This document shows, in pieces, positions 51,401-61,460 of a stretch of 64,000 bases of DNA. Origin of the DNA: Serinus canaria (lineage: Eukaryota > Chordata > Aves > Passeriformes > Fringillidae); contig NC_066315.1 in the NCBI RefSeq assembly GCF_022539315.1, positions 126,143,374 through 126,207,373 of the forward strand. Direction: 5' to 3'. The first letter of the stretch is position 1; each line of letters opens with the position of its first letter. A program made the position numbers and the translations under genes. Below the pieces are notes generated by a model, which was not told the DNA's origin, did not search any database, and was given only the letters and a program-made list of their open reading frames with translations.

Positions 51401-53005
51401 TAATTATTGCAGCGTTGTGACACTGTGAGTGGAGACATTTGTGCCAACCTCCTGCAGATAATTCAGAGGTGGCACTGACCCATGTGTTTTATTTGTCCTT
51501 GATAAGAAAAATACAAGACAAACAAGTCACTATTAAAAGTAAGAAATAATTTGGCTTTAAAAATCCCCTTATTTATAGCATCTGGAGTTGTTGCATCATA
51601 TAGAAAGAAACATATTCTAACAGAAGGTTTTTTTACCTCTGGCATTGAACTTTCAAATTATGTTATGGTGGTAGCATAACAATGCTCAAGCTCACTTCTC
51701 TTTTGTCAGCAATAAAATGTAGAACCACTGTTATATCTACCACAAGATCCTTCTTTTACAAGAAACAGTCCTGCAAGTGATATAAAAAAACATGTAGGCC
51801 AGGTAAGAGACTGCATGCAGTGTGACAACTGTGATTGTCTTTGGTTCTTGCCCTGGTCTGGTTTGCCTTCGTTGCCCCTGTTGGTTGCTCTGTGGTGAGC
51901 AGAGGACAAGCTTTGGGCTCTGGGCTGGCCACAAGCACTCAGCTGCCCCCATTCCTGCAAGGAGAGGCTGCAACATGGAAGGGGAGCTCATGGAAAGCTA
52001 AAACCACAGTGCTACTGTCAGAGCAGAGCACAACCAAAACCCCACTGTTCAGGCACAACAGTACTGAGTCTATCAATAGTAACTGATGAGCATTGTCAGT
52101 TTTTAGACACCTGCATTTAATTTATTTAAAATATTTAATCAGCCTTACCCTCAAAAGTTGCCTCAAAACCTTCAGCAGAGCAAACCCTTGGGCATATCCT
52201 TATTTTTTCTAGGCGAGAACATACCATAAGAGGAATTTCTGTAGTCTTGTGTAGTTTGGCAGGCTTCATGGAAGTCTTCTGTATGTAATTGCCACAAATA
52301 CATTAATAATTTACTTCATTACATTTTGAACAGGTTGGGAAAGAAAACAAGAATGTGTGCCTTGGCCTAAAAGTTTTACAAAAAGGCATGCTTCTTCATT
52401 TTATCTGTCCCAAGAATCTGTTATCTACAGATATCTGTTATCCTCTTTTCTTCAAATAAATAGCTTGCCCAATTGAAATGCTGTTCGAGAGAGTAATTTT
52501 GAGATTTGGGGTAACAGCTTTATATACAGTAGTTTATTGTTCATTGTTATTGTGAGTGACTTGTGTAATAAGTTACTCAAAGGAATAATTAAAGAAACTA
52601 TCTAAAAATCAACAATGAATAATTGTTTTTTTAAAATTCCAGTCATTCACTGAAGTGTCATTCAGGAACTAGGAGCTTTTGAATTCTGTTTTCTTAAGTG
52701 ACAATATCCAAAGATGGTCATGATGACTCCTAGAAATTGAAATATCTTCTTAATTATAAAAAAGAAACATGCCAGTTATTCTATCTACCTTTTAATCTTC
52801 TAAAACCAGCAAAAAGAATCTGCAGTAAATTCAGAAAAGAATGCAGAATTTTTTTCCTGTGAAATATGGTGGAAATTGCCTACCTAGCATATATTTCAGA
52901 ATAAAGCAATGTTTTTGGAATTAAATAATTTGGAACCTACTATCAAGTTCAGCATGAATTTCCAAGTCAATCATTAAAAACTCTGAATTATAAACATTTC
53001 AATAT
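45441..53005. other. AT-rich noncoding DNA, no gene seen
   Basis: No recognisable gene. Contains an AT-rich tract at 48190-48350, a GC-richer patch at 46660-46850, a possible old LTR-like segment at about 48680-48990, and a GC-richer patch at 51830-52080 whose frames (up to 84 codons) show no domain. Confidence 0.5.
48190..48350. repeat. AT-rich low-complexity tract
   Basis: Dominated by TTAT, TATA and ATTTTAT strings, with few G or C residues. No unit repeats cleanly. Confidence 0.75.
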
Positions 53006-53009
53006 AATT

Positions 53010-53560
53010 TAGGTAAGAAAGGACTTCTGCAAGTCCCTAATCCAACCCCCAAATAAGGTTAACTTCAGCTGAAGGAGGTTGCTCAGAGCTGTGTCCAGCT
53101 GAGGTTTGAAAGTCTCTGGGATAAAAGTTTCACTACCTTATACTCTATATTTTGGGGTATTTTTGGTAACACGTATCTAAATGGAGCTCCACTCGGGGCA
53201 ATGTGTGTCACCTGCCTCTGGATGTTTCACTGGGCACCTCAGAGAGGCAGCTGGGTGCATCTTCCCTAGAACTTCCCTTAGTAGTGGTCAGTTGTGATTC
53301 AGAATCCCCCAAGCCCTCTTTTCTCCTGGCTAGCCAACCTCAGCTGCCCCACAGGACACAGGCTTAAGGCCCTTTGCCACCTAAGTGACCATCCCCTGGC
53401 CTCTCTCCACTTTGGTGATGTCACTTTTGTTGCAGATGGTGGGTAATATTGGGGACTATATCCTGGATATTGGGCTGTGTTCCAGTCCTTACAAAGGATG
53501 AGCAGAGAGATCCTGCGCAGTCTCCATCCTAGGAGGTCTGCAAGGCTTGGCTGGTAAAGC
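53010..53560 (-). mobile_element. CR1 LINE 3' fragment, diverged
   Basis: The plus strand follows the reverse complement of CR1. The CAAGTCCCTAATCCAACCCC stretch and GGTTGCTCAGAGCTGTGTCC lead into GAGGTTTGAAAGTCTCTGGG. Then come TTCACTGGGCACCTCAGAGA, CTTTTCTCCTGG with CAACCTCAGCTGCCC, and finally CTCTCCACTTTGGTGATGTC and a GGGCTGTGTTCCAGTCCTTA-like stretch corresponding to the ACTGGACACAGTACTCCAG region. The order is right throughout but spacing is disturbed by small indels. Confidence 0.85.
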
Positions 53561-53645
53561 CCTGAGTGCCCTGGTCTGACCTCACAGCTGACCTTCCATC
53601 CTGAGTTGTCCTGTGTCTCTGCATGTCACAGAATCCACCACATTC

Positions 53646-53725
53646 AATACACAGAGAAGCACCACACAATGTCAGAAGGCTTCAACCCATACAGAGTAGC
53701 ATCACACCACATCAGAAGACTTCAA
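53646..53725. repeat. two-copy 40-bp tandem repeat
   Basis: 53646-53685 and 53686-53725 share ACAGAG-AGCA-CACAC, then TCAGAAG-CTTCAA in register, with roughly 80 percent identity by eye. It lies downstream of the minus-strand TATA box, in the position of an LTR R region. Confidence 0.88.
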
Positions 53726-53755
53726 TCATCCACTTGTCTTCATTTTTAGCCCAAC

Positions 53756-53816
53756 CTTTTATACCCGTCAGTTCATGCATTGTACCTGTGTGCCTTCTGC
53801 TCCCTTTGGTGATTGG
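53756..53816 (-). promoter_or_regulatory. CCAAT plus TATA core promoter
   Basis: Minus strand reads TGACCAATCACC and, about 50 bp downstream, GGGTATAAAAGG. The spacing is that of a standard RNA polymerase II promoter, which would start transcription near 53725-53730 on the minus strand. Most likely retroviral, given the surroundings. Confidence 0.65.
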
Positions 53817-54092
53817 TCAGTGCACCTGGGCACTCCATGTCTCTTTGCTTTCAATGCTGTTCACCTGCTTTTCACAGCTGCAGGCCCCTGGGGATGAGGC
53901 TGGCTGCAGCCCCACTCCCAGATACCACAAACTGTGTGCCTACAGCTGTAATCAGTGACCTCCCTTAAACTGCTGACTTGCACTTCAGCTTGGGCAGCAG
54001 ATTCTTAGCTTGGGTCGCCCCAAAGGCTAAGGCTGACTTACCCCTCTGCTGCTCTTAAGAAGCTGGGATAACAGAAGGTACAAGATGTCCCA

Positions 54093-57000
54093 GTCTCATT
54101 TGGGGTACATTAATTATATTTCAGTAGTGACACACTTAAATCTATGAACAGACACAGGGTTAGCTAAGGGTTGAACATTTAAAAATGACTCGGCATTGTA
54201 GCTTAAATGTGACATATTGAGGTTATTCATTTCTTATTAAAAAAATAATTCCTGTTTTATTTTTCTGTTAACATCTATTAAAGTGAAGGCAGCATATGAG
54301 CGACAGGTTTTTTTGTCTAAAACAACACTGCTCTCATTCCCCTTCCACTTTTTTTCCTAAATGAAAAGCAAATCAAACTTTTTGCAAGTTTCTGACCTCT
54401 CTATGACTCTGTATTTACTTGCCAAACAGATGTTAAGGCAGAGTGAAATTACTTTTATTTCTGATATAAAACTACACACTCTGTGTCCAAGTGCTTTGCT
54501 AAGAAACAATAGCTTGTCCATTTTTCACTTTTGTAAAAAAGCAAGGAGAATCTGTTCATTTTGCAGAAATGAAAAGTGAAACAGGCATTATTTATAACAT
54601 CTGCCAGAATCTGGCCAGGCAAGCACCTCTAGCAGCTCTGAAGCAAGGATAGCATTGGCTGTATTTTCTCAACTCCTCTGTGTACACATGAAGAAATTTC
54701 TAAATATACTGATGGCTTTTTGCCTATCAGTAATAAAGAGCAAGAGAACAAAATAGCAATTGATAATGTTATGTAGTCACACACTATTACAAGGCCACTG
54801 AAAAATTCAGTGCATGATTAATCAGCTGAATGGTTCATTTTCCTTGGGGGTCTAACAAACAATTAACATTGATTAATGAACCAATTTATTTCCTTTTGTA
54901 AAAATATAAATTGAAATGAGCAAAGCTGTTGTCTGCCTGTCACCAGATTGTCGCAGTGAAACTAATGAAAAATACAGGCTATAAATGGGGAAAAAAAGAT
55001 AAAGATCAGTGTAAAATTCAGACAGGGAAATTTTAGCAGCTCCTGCAATTTAAAATATCTTATTATTTTTTAAAAAAATCTTTATATTATAAGTTTCTAA
55101 GCATAATTCAGAAATGCAGTACCTTGCTGGCAGCAGTGGATCCACAAGGGCCATTAAAATCATAATGCACTCCCTTGCTCTATGACTGGAAGAATTCCTG
55201 CTCTTATAGCAACACCTTAGAAAATTGTGAGACATCCTCAAAGCTGAAAGACACTAAAGAAACTGCTCTGACATCTGCAGAGGAGGTGGCCCCTGGGATA
55301 CCTTCTATTTGATCACATCAGCATTTCCTGTAGAACCCTGGAGCAATAATGTCAAACTCCAGACTGTCCTTCAACACACTTGGCTTTCTCACTATTTTTT
55401 GTTTATAGAACCATGATGCTTAAAAGGCCAAATCACTGATGTTTTTATACAGAGCAGTGGGTAGATCCTGTAATTAAATTCCTTTTGAATTAACTCCCAT
55501 CTCCCACAATAAGGGACTCAGTTCCAGGGCCCAATATGAAACAATCTACAGGTTAGAAATAACACAAAGAACCAGTGAATATATAGGGGGATGCCAATTG
55601 TCTCACCTCTGGACTCTAAGGGCACGATTGCTTATTAAGAGGATGGTAGATTTTGGCTGGAGCTCTTGGAGAAAAAGCAGAGGGATAAAATAATTGTTCC
55701 ACAACTCTGAAACTTGGACCAATGCAAATAATAAATATGTTTTTTATTTGGAGAATATGTTTCCTCTTCTTTTAAGAGTTTGCCATGTTACTGTGGCAGA
55801 ACATTTACTGAAGTGTTACCAAATATTCTTTGATTGCTGCAAATATCTATCAGAAGCATGCAAAGATGATGATTATACTAACACTTCCTGCCCTCTAGAA
55901 GAGCAAATAAGCCAAGGTACTTTATAAACACCTTATCAAATAATAATTTCATGCTTCTACCACATGAGCAAATACAGGCTAATGAGAAAAACTTGGTGAC
56001 AGAAATGATTTTGGAAGAACAGCTCATTGACTGGTGAAAATTTTAGAGTTCTTCAAACCAAATGTTGCTTGTTACATATAAGAGATTTGGTCTGCCTATC
56101 CAGAGCTCAATTCTGAACTCATTAGAGAGCTTAACAAAACTCATCTTCTTTTATGGTGATTGCCTTTAAAGACACTTGGGCCTGACAAAGCACAAGAACA
56201 GTAGTGGGTAAATAAATAGAACTAGGAAAAGTAAATAGGAAGAGGAGATGAAAAGGTGCTTTATGCTGCTGCATGCAATTAAAGTTGAAATACAAAGGCT
56301 TCAGCAGCCAGAGCAAAGCACAACACATCAGGGTTTTTTTTCCTTTTAACTCTACAGTCTGGGCCTTTGTCTTCCCTCCAGCTCCAGTGTTCAGAAGTAG
56401 CTGTGCCCCTTTCAGGTTTCAGTTATTGAGAAAAGGTCAACAAGAGGCAGGCGAAAACATTAAAGAGCTCTTATTTAGCTTTTTTCATCAAACATAAAGC
56501 TAACAGCCTCCTGGTACCCACAAATTTCTGGAGACTACAAATGCTGGCAGAGGAGCAGGAGGTCTTAGAAACAGAGGTAGTTAAAGAAGCTGATAAAGGA
56601 AAACAAATTGCTACACCAAAGAGATCAAGTGAAAGCATCAAGTGCAGTATGTTTATCATAATCTGTTCTCTAAATTCTGGTTTGGTATATTATTTTCCAA
56701 TTATTTTTCTAGCTTTTTTTTGTTCCTTGTTCAACAAAATAGTCGTAAAAACAAAGGTTGAGACAATGAAATTTTACAGAGGGTTTTTATTAAAGAAAAC
56801 CAACATTTTCTGTTTGCACTGGTAGGAGAATTGATTTTGCTTTTCAGCTTTTAAGACACTTGGCACAGTATTGTGATACAATTAATATATTTGTATTGGC
56901 CTCATACACAGGTTTTAAATCCTTCATCATCCACCTGGCTACACCCACCTGGCTCAAATCTGGCACAAGCCTGCTGCCTTTTTCAGATCAGAAACAGAAT

Positions 57001-58961
57001 GTCACAATGAAGGCACAGAATGGCACAGCAGCAGCTCATACCTTGGTGATCCAGGGACTTGGGCCCCATCTTAAGCAGGCCCTGCTTACCAAGATGAAGC
57101 CCAAGTGAGAAGCGACTGGAAGCAACCTTCTGACTGATAATGGCCACCAGGTGTTCCCATCCAGAGCTTCTTCCCATTACTTCTGCCCATCCCCTCTCTG
57201 GAGACCTCAGTTCCCAGGGGTGGTCTGTGCCTTGCTGCCCCAAAAATCACAGGGTGGCGGTGGCCTTCAGCCTGTCACCCCAGCAGCACTGCAGGGACAC
57301 CTCAGTGACACTCTGGATAGCTGCCCCTTGCCAGCTGGAGCAAGGAGGCAGAAGCAAATAACGGTGTCTCCTTCTCCTGAGGTGAGGGTGCAGATGGGGT
57401 TCCCTTTCCATGCTTCCCTCAAGGTAGCAGAACAGGGAGATGTAATCAAAAATTTTTTGAACTGTTTTGAAGTGAGTTCTGTTTCTTGAATATTCAGGTG
57501 GGTTTTGGGAAGAGTTTTTTTCACTGTTCGGTATTTCTGCCTGTCCTCACAAGTCATGACAAAATATTTATTTTTCTTGCAACTTCTTTATCTGGTAGTT
57601 ATTAATGGTTTCTAGCATCTGTTCATGTTCCCTGTTTGAAAGTACTAAAGCAAATAACCACATAATTAATATGCTATCTTGGTAAGTAACTTATTTTTGT
57701 CGCTCTTTTAACTACCACAGTCCTCTTCAGGCTACTTTCCTCCCTTAATGTTTTTGAATCCATTCCCATTTTTAGAGAAAGCTCAAGTACATCCTTCTCT
57801 TCATCCCTGCGATTTAATTTCTTTTTGCTTTGTTTTACAGTCTGAAATTTGCTCTCAACTCTTGTTTTCCCTCCATAGCTGAATAATTTCCAGCATGAAT
57901 CATACAGATTAGGAGCTAGGCTGAATGCTACAAAATGTAGGAAGGCAAGATTCCTCTACAAAGAAAGTCTGCTACAGGTCTGTAGTTTTAAACTAGCATG
58001 CCTGAATTACAAAAATGTTGGCTGTCAAGAGTCTTTATAAAAATGATGTCACAGAAAATAGGCATAGGCCTCTTCAAATTTCAAGGAAAGGCCACAGTAC
58101 CTGAATGATTCAGAAGAAGGTAAGTGTCAGTTTTTCTGTCTCTTAAGGTCCAAGGATGCGTTATCTGAATTAGCTTGAAAACAGTATATTGAAAGGGATA
58201 CCAGTCTTTTTGTTGACACTGCAATGCTCTTTGACAAGATAAGAGTTGAGTTTGCTGTTGTACAAGGAAAAGTAGCCATTCATAACCTCATTGTTATTCT
58301 TTCCACATTCTTCACATCCCAGCAGAAATGATGGGAGATGTATCTCATTGTATTTGGAATTGGAAGAGAATATACATTTTAAAGAAATTTTATGTTAATA
58401 AAAGGTTTGTTGTCAGAAAATTATCATCTTTAATTGAATCTAAATGGAGAATATAGGTAGAAAAACACAACATAAATAAATTAATAAATAAATAAGAAAG
58501 AGATGTCAGAATATTTATGGCCACTGACTTTTATCTTCTTCCCTCTTTCTAGTTCTGCACACTGGTTTCTCCCATGGTTCATAATAATGGCCTGAGTTTA
58601 TGTAATCCATGAGGGGAAAAACCTCCTGATCTTTTGATAGTTGCTCCTGATTTGTTTGAGGGAAAGTCTAACTCCCAGCTACTCCTCTACTTCAAATTCA
58701 TGATGCCTAATTTATTATTTCCATCACAGCTAGGCACAATGGTTCCCATTTTTACAATTTCCTCCATAATTCCCAACATCTAAAACTTGTTGCTGTCCTT
58801 AAGAGGACTGGAAGGTTTGCCATAATAAGTCCTGCCTTCAGGTTTTGTAGGCCTGAAGTCTTTTACATAAATGCCCTCAGTATTTCAGACATAAAGAAAA
58901 TGAATAACCAAGAGAAGGCTTTCCAACCTGCCCCACTCTGAGTGGAGCAGTGAGAGACAAA
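54093..58961. other. noncoding DNA with a possible conserved element and a GC-richer patch
   Basis: No recognisable gene. The 54780-54990 stretch is rich in ATTA/TAAT cores and free of obvious repeats, resembling a conserved noncoding element. The 56930-57480 stretch is GC-richer than its surroundings, starts with a tandem CACCTGGCT duplication, and has frames up to 112 codons without recognisable domains. A (AATA)n run lies at 58472-58495. Confidence 0.5.
58472..58495 (+). repeat. (AATA)n microsatellite
   Basis: AAATAAATTAATAAATAAATAA read directly in pieces; slightly interrupted. Confidence 0.85.
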
Positions 58962-59067
58962 ATCTGAGCAACCTGGTCTAAGGTAAGGCATCCCTGCCCA
59001 TGACAGGGAGGTTGGAACTGGATGACCTTTAAGGTCACTTCCAGCCCAAACCATTCTATGAATCTAA
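58962..59067 (+). mobile_element. CR1 LINE 3' tail, 5'-truncated
   Basis: GAGCAACCTGGTCTAAG is followed by CATCCCTGCCCATGACAGGG, GGTTGGAACTGGATGACC, TTTAAGGTCACTTCCAGCCC and AAACCATTCTATGAATCT. This is the characteristic 3' end of plus-strand CR1 with its terminal ATTCTATG-type repeat. Only about 105 bp remain, as is usual for 5'-truncated avian CR1 copies. It is the least diverged CR1 in the window. Confidence 0.96.
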
Positions 59068-60807
59068 GAGGCCAACTTAACTGCAAACAGACCTTGAATA
59101 TAGAAGAAAGCAATTACTAATAATTACACAAATCTTTTAAAACAATCCTAAATACTGTAGGAAAATAGCAAATGACACTTTTCTTTATGTTAGCTTATGA
59201 CCCTCATCCTTGAGAACTCTAGAATTTCCTAACACTCCCCTAACAGAAGCTTTGAGCATCACCACAGCAACAATTCAGGAGTGAAAACAGGAGAACTGCT
59301 TAAGTATATTTAGTGACACAGTGAACTGCTGTCATAAAGAAAATCAAGTGAGAGAATGTAGGGACCTCTGAGATGTCTGTTTGAACACAAAACAATTTCT
59401 GTGAAGCTTCACTGAGCAGTCTCTGTTAAAAAAGTGGGTAGCATTGTATTGGATTGTGTTATCTGAATCATCTTTCTAAATTGTAAAAAAATAGTGCAAG
59501 ATTATGGTTGTGGGATTTTACACCTCCTGAAAGGAGGTGGAAGAATTCTTCTTATTGTTGCTGATACCTTTGGTAACATCTGCAATAACTAAAATTCAAA
59601 AGGGTACAAAAAAGCTACTTTACATCATGGATCTGCCATGGGTATAAAATGGACCACATAGAGACGATACAAGCAAGTAGATAAAAGTGTTTTAAAGATA
59701 AAAAATCTGCAAGATTTCATACTAAGAAAAACCAATGGGCATAAGGAACATCTGTAATAGAGCAGCAGGAAATAATTCCATTTGAACAAGAACATTAACA
59801 GCATTAAACGAGGCAACAAATCTGACAAATGGATATGAGGGTGCATATCCACTCCCAGATGGGAGACAGAAACTCTCAGGTTACAGTACCAGCTGAAAAA
59901 CACTGATTTAGATTTGCTGACCTTTTTTCTATGTCTCGTGCTGCCAGGAGAGCCCAGAGATGGCATAGCTGGCTGCCATCCCTCCCTCCCTCCCTCCTGA
60001 GCTTCCAGCACTGGAAGGAAGAAGGGTTCAGGACACTGGGAGTGCAGGTCAAGAAGGGGCTGTTATTCAGAGTTACACTTGAAATAAGGGGCATAGAGAG
60101 CCACAGAAATAGTGAGAAACTGCCACACAACTCTCAGTGCTGTCAGCGCTGACAATACACCTTAGGGTCCTTTATTCTTGAGTGCTTACACTGTGAAAGT
60201 CTATCAGAAAATAGGTTCTCAATGGTTTTCAAAATTCAGGTCCTTTGATGTGCCTGAAAATGGATACCAGTATTTTGAGGCATTTAAAGTACCAAGTTAC
60301 TTCTGAAAAAGGTTATTAAGCCTTTGTGTCCATATATACACACTTAGAAACCTTGGACTTCGGCTACAAAAATGATTACAAAAGCCTTAAGCACTTTTAA
60401 AGCCCTGACTATCAGTGACTGGAAAGTTTATGACCTCTTTAGAGCCTTGTTGGTGGAAAGGTAATGAAATACTGCCTTGCTGCACAGCTGACATTTTCAG
60501 ACGTGTGGATCTTGAGTTTTTCCACATCCTTGATTACTACAAACAGAAAAATCTCTCTGAAAACCCTTATAAAATTTTCTATTAAACCTTTTATAGTCTG
60601 CCACATTAGTTACTGCTGTTGAATTTTCTTCACTTTCTTTGAGGATGGGGTATCAACTTAGAGTCTTACCCTGGACTCTTTGCCTGAAGTCAGATTCACA
60701 ACACAAAGTTCCCCCTACTGCCTTATGCCATGCATGACTGAGGGTTTTTGGTGAACTTAAGTCACAGTACTAACAAATTAGCATGGAGAAAAGGCATAAC
60801 AGTGATA
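59068..60807. other. noncoding DNA, no gene seen
   Basis: Nothing recognisable except a (TCCC)n run at 59979-59998. A minus-strand open frame of 128 codons (59625-60011) ends in this simple repeat and has no recognisable domain. Confidence 0.55.
59979..59998 (+). repeat. (TCCC)n simple repeat
   Basis: Five TCCC units, read directly. Confidence 0.9.
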
Positions 60808-60812
60808 CTATG
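60808..60812 (+). repeat. target-site duplication CTATG, left copy
   Basis: CTATG directly precedes TGTCCTAG and recurs at 61456-61460 directly after CCAGGACA. Confidence 0.93.
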
Positions 60813-61455
60813 TGTCCTAGGGTGACTGTTATCCCCATTCGTGTGTATGTGATTTATGCTGGATATTATGTTCCGTGCCTTTAAGACTGGCAGAGTGAGA
60901 GTTTTGTTTTGGGCCTCTTATCAGCCACTCGGCAGGACATCCAGATAGCACCAGTGCATGTTGCGGCTTTTCTGCTTTTTGCCGGGCTTTTTGCTTTCGC
61001 TCTTGCTTCTGCTTCGCTTCTGCTTTGCTTGCTCTTGCTTTTTTCCCCCCTTCTCATTAGTTACTTAGCTAAACAGTCCAAATTCCTTTCTGGACTGTTC
61101 CCCCCACCCCGTTGGACCTGCTGACTGCTCCGGACTGGGATTCAGAACACCGAGAGAGAGAGGTTACACCTTGTGACTGCAGCAGCTGCCTCAGCGCTGG
61201 AGGGACTGATAACAGCCAACCCCCAGGAGAGACTTTTCTGAATTTGTCATCTTTCTCAGAGCAGTGGAAGAGTGGTGTCATCCGGTATTGTTCATTGTGT
61301 GTGCTGGGGGGTGCTGTGATTGTCAAATAAACAGGTTCTTTCCACCTCTCTCCGAGGAATTCTTCCCGAACCAGTTGGGGGAGGGACCCTGTGGGTTTGC
61401 TTTTGGAGAAGCCCTTTTTGGGGATTCTCTCCAAAATTTGCCCTAAACCAGGACA
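60813..61455 (+). mobile_element. solo retroviral LTR (ERVL-like), 643 bp
   Basis: The element starts TGTCCTAG and ends CCAGGACA, with a 6-bp terminal inverted repeat (TGTCCT / AGGACA), and is flanked by the perfect 5-bp duplication CTATG. The middle carries a pyrimidine-rich GCTTT/GCTTC tract at about 60965-61045 and retained CpGs. A plus-strand AATAAA at 61326-61331 leaves about 125 bp to the 3' end, fitting R-U5. There are no adjacent viral genes or second LTR, so it is a solo LTR. The intact duplication and terminal repeats imply modest age. A 5-bp duplication fits ERVL-type families; the exact family is not named. Confidence 0.95.
61326..61331 (+). promoter_or_regulatory. LTR polyadenylation signal AATAAA
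   Basis: AATAAA lies 124 bp before the LTR 3' end and just downstream of a GT-rich stretch. Confidence 0.7.
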
Positions 61456-61460
61456 CTATG
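61456..61460 (+). repeat. target-site duplication CTATG, right copy
   Basis: Exact match to 60808-60812, abutting the LTR end. Confidence 0.93.

Larger units (their letters stand above)
53620..54092 (-). mobile_element. probable retroviral LTR, about 473 bp
   Basis: On the minus strand a CCAAT box (ATTGG on plus, 53812-53816) is followed 50 bp later by TATAAAAG (CTTTTATA on plus, 53756-53763), a textbook U3 core promoter. TG...CA ends flanked by GTCTC can be placed at 53620 (TGCATG) and 54092 (GTCCCA). However, given the number of possible pairs, a 5-bp match could arise by chance, so the boundaries are tentative. A 2 x 40-bp tandem repeat lies just downstream of the TATA box. No AATAAA was found on the minus strand between the TATA box and the proposed end, which weakens the call. 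Confidence 0.5.
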
